From: Streptomyces broussonetiae
GTDB lineage: Bacteria; Actinomycetota; Actinomycetes; Streptomycetales; Streptomycetaceae
DNA: 64,000 nucleotides
Assembly (NCBI RefSeq): GCF_009796285.1
Contig: NZ_CP047020.1
Coordinates: 8,370,001 to 8,434,000, forward strand
Direction of reading: 5' to 3'
The number at the start of each line of letters is the position of its first letter. Within the stretch, counting starts at the first letter, position 1. Position numbers and translations under genes: made by a program. The notes under the pieces are model-generated. The model searched no databases. It had not been told where the DNA came from and saw nothing but the letters and a program-made list of their open reading frames with translations. Below, piece after piece: positions 63,609-64,000 of this stretch.

Positions 63609-63999
63609 CGCACGTACGGCCGGTGTCCAGGAACGGCAGCGGCAGCAGGGCGCCCGCGGCGAGCGCCGAGTAGGGCACGGCGCGCGCCCGGACGGCGGGG
63701 GGTTCACCACTCCCGGCCTCCGGGCCGCTGCCGCGCGGAGCGGGCAGCAGGCCGTCGCCCGGAGCGGGCTCGAGGCCGTCGACCGGCGGCGGGGCCGGCA
63801 GGTCGCGCGGGGCCGGTTCGCCGAGCCCGTCGCCGTCCTCGGCGGGCGCGGGCCGCTCCGCCTCGGCCGGTGCCGCCACGCGCTGCTGCGGCAGTCCGGC
63901 AGGCGCGTGCAGCGCGGCGGCCGACGTACCCGCCGAGGACGCGGACGTACCCGCCTGCGCGGTCGTACCGGTGCGTTCGATCCGCTCGGTGGTCAGCAT
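63598..63999 (-). CDS. Hypothetical Pro/Ala-rich protein at the right edge
   Basis: 133 codons from an ATG at 63999; the true start could lie beyond the window. The middle is Pro/Ala/Glu-rich and disordered ('APAEAERPAPAEDGDGLGEP'). A short hydrophobic stretch ('ALAAGALLPLPFL') lies near the C-terminus, followed by 'DTGRTCVRS'. It overlaps the 3' end of the RPF gene by 11 bp (convergent). It is not recognised, and chance coding in high-GC DNA is possible. Confidence 0.45.
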   Translation of the reverse strand: MLTTERIERTGTTAQAGTSASSAGTSAAALHAPAGLPQQRVAAPAEAERPAPAEDGDGLGEPAPRDLPAPPPVDGLEPAPGDGLLPAPRGSGPEAGSGEPPAVRARAVPYSALAAGALLPLPFLDTGRTCVRS

Positions 64000-64000
64000 G

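Overview
The window is high-GC actinobacterial chromosome, almost certainly Streptomyces. The signs are very GC-rich third codon positions, frequent GTG starts, many ATGA stop/start overlaps, a monomeric NADP isocitrate dehydrogenase, secreted ricin-lectin glycosidases, a SoxR-box ABC transporter, large SpoIIE-type phosphatases and an RPF/LysM/M23 cell-wall enzyme. I see no rRNA, tRNA, CRISPR array, phage module or large biosynthetic gene cluster.

Left third (1-25 kb), metabolism and transport. In order it holds the 5' part of NADP-isocitrate dehydrogenase, an MscS channel and an APC permease with an unknown partner gene. Divergent from these is a glycerol-kinase-like / FAD oxidoreductase / FAD oxidoreductase operon joined by ATGA overlaps. 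Then come a crotonase, a flippase-like membrane protein, and an ABC exporter behind a near-perfect SoxR box. Next are a secreted lectin-GH18 enzyme, a secreted lectin-beta-helix protein and a GH65 phosphorylase. Last is a LytTR regulator / DUF485-like / SLC5 symporter / LytS-like kinase cluster, probably a carboxylate-sensing and uptake unit. Between 24.3 and 25.5 kb the DNA is eroded: an MFS N-terminus and a LysR N-terminus survive as fragments around an intact HTH-TOBE protein.

Middle (25.7-43.5 kb), a signalling and stress region. Three intact PP2C/SpoIIE phosphatases of different architecture and one decayed copy lie within 12 kb, with an orphan substrate-binding lipoprotein and an FKBP isomerase between them. 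The most striking is a 1194-residue protein in which a PutP-like sodium/solute symporter is fused to PAS-GAF-PP2C-HATPase. After a frameshifted gene come a FUSC-type exporter, a glutathione-independent formaldehyde dehydrogenase, remnants of a transposase and a membrane protein, a DUF1931 histone-fold protein and a truncated aldo/keto reductase.

Right third (43.6-64 kb). A divergent MFS/LysR pair converges on a PucR-type regulator across a strong terminator. A second heat-shock operon follows: dnaK-grpE-dnaJ-cbpM-like-clpB-thioredoxin-UBP zinc finger-cNMP/flavoprotein fusion. It ends at an IS30-family insertion with clear terminal repeats and a CTAG duplication. Beyond the IS are broken hsp20 and proton-pyrophosphatase fragments, then panD with an unusual repeated leader, an acetyltransferase, a proline-rich small ORF, a 17-bp tandem repeat, 6-phosphogluconate dehydrogenase, and an RPF-LysM-M23 enzyme convergent with an unknown ORF at the right edge. 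The 32-59 kb stretch reads as a protein-quality-control and stress-tolerance island that has collected, and partly lost, genes around IS remnants.
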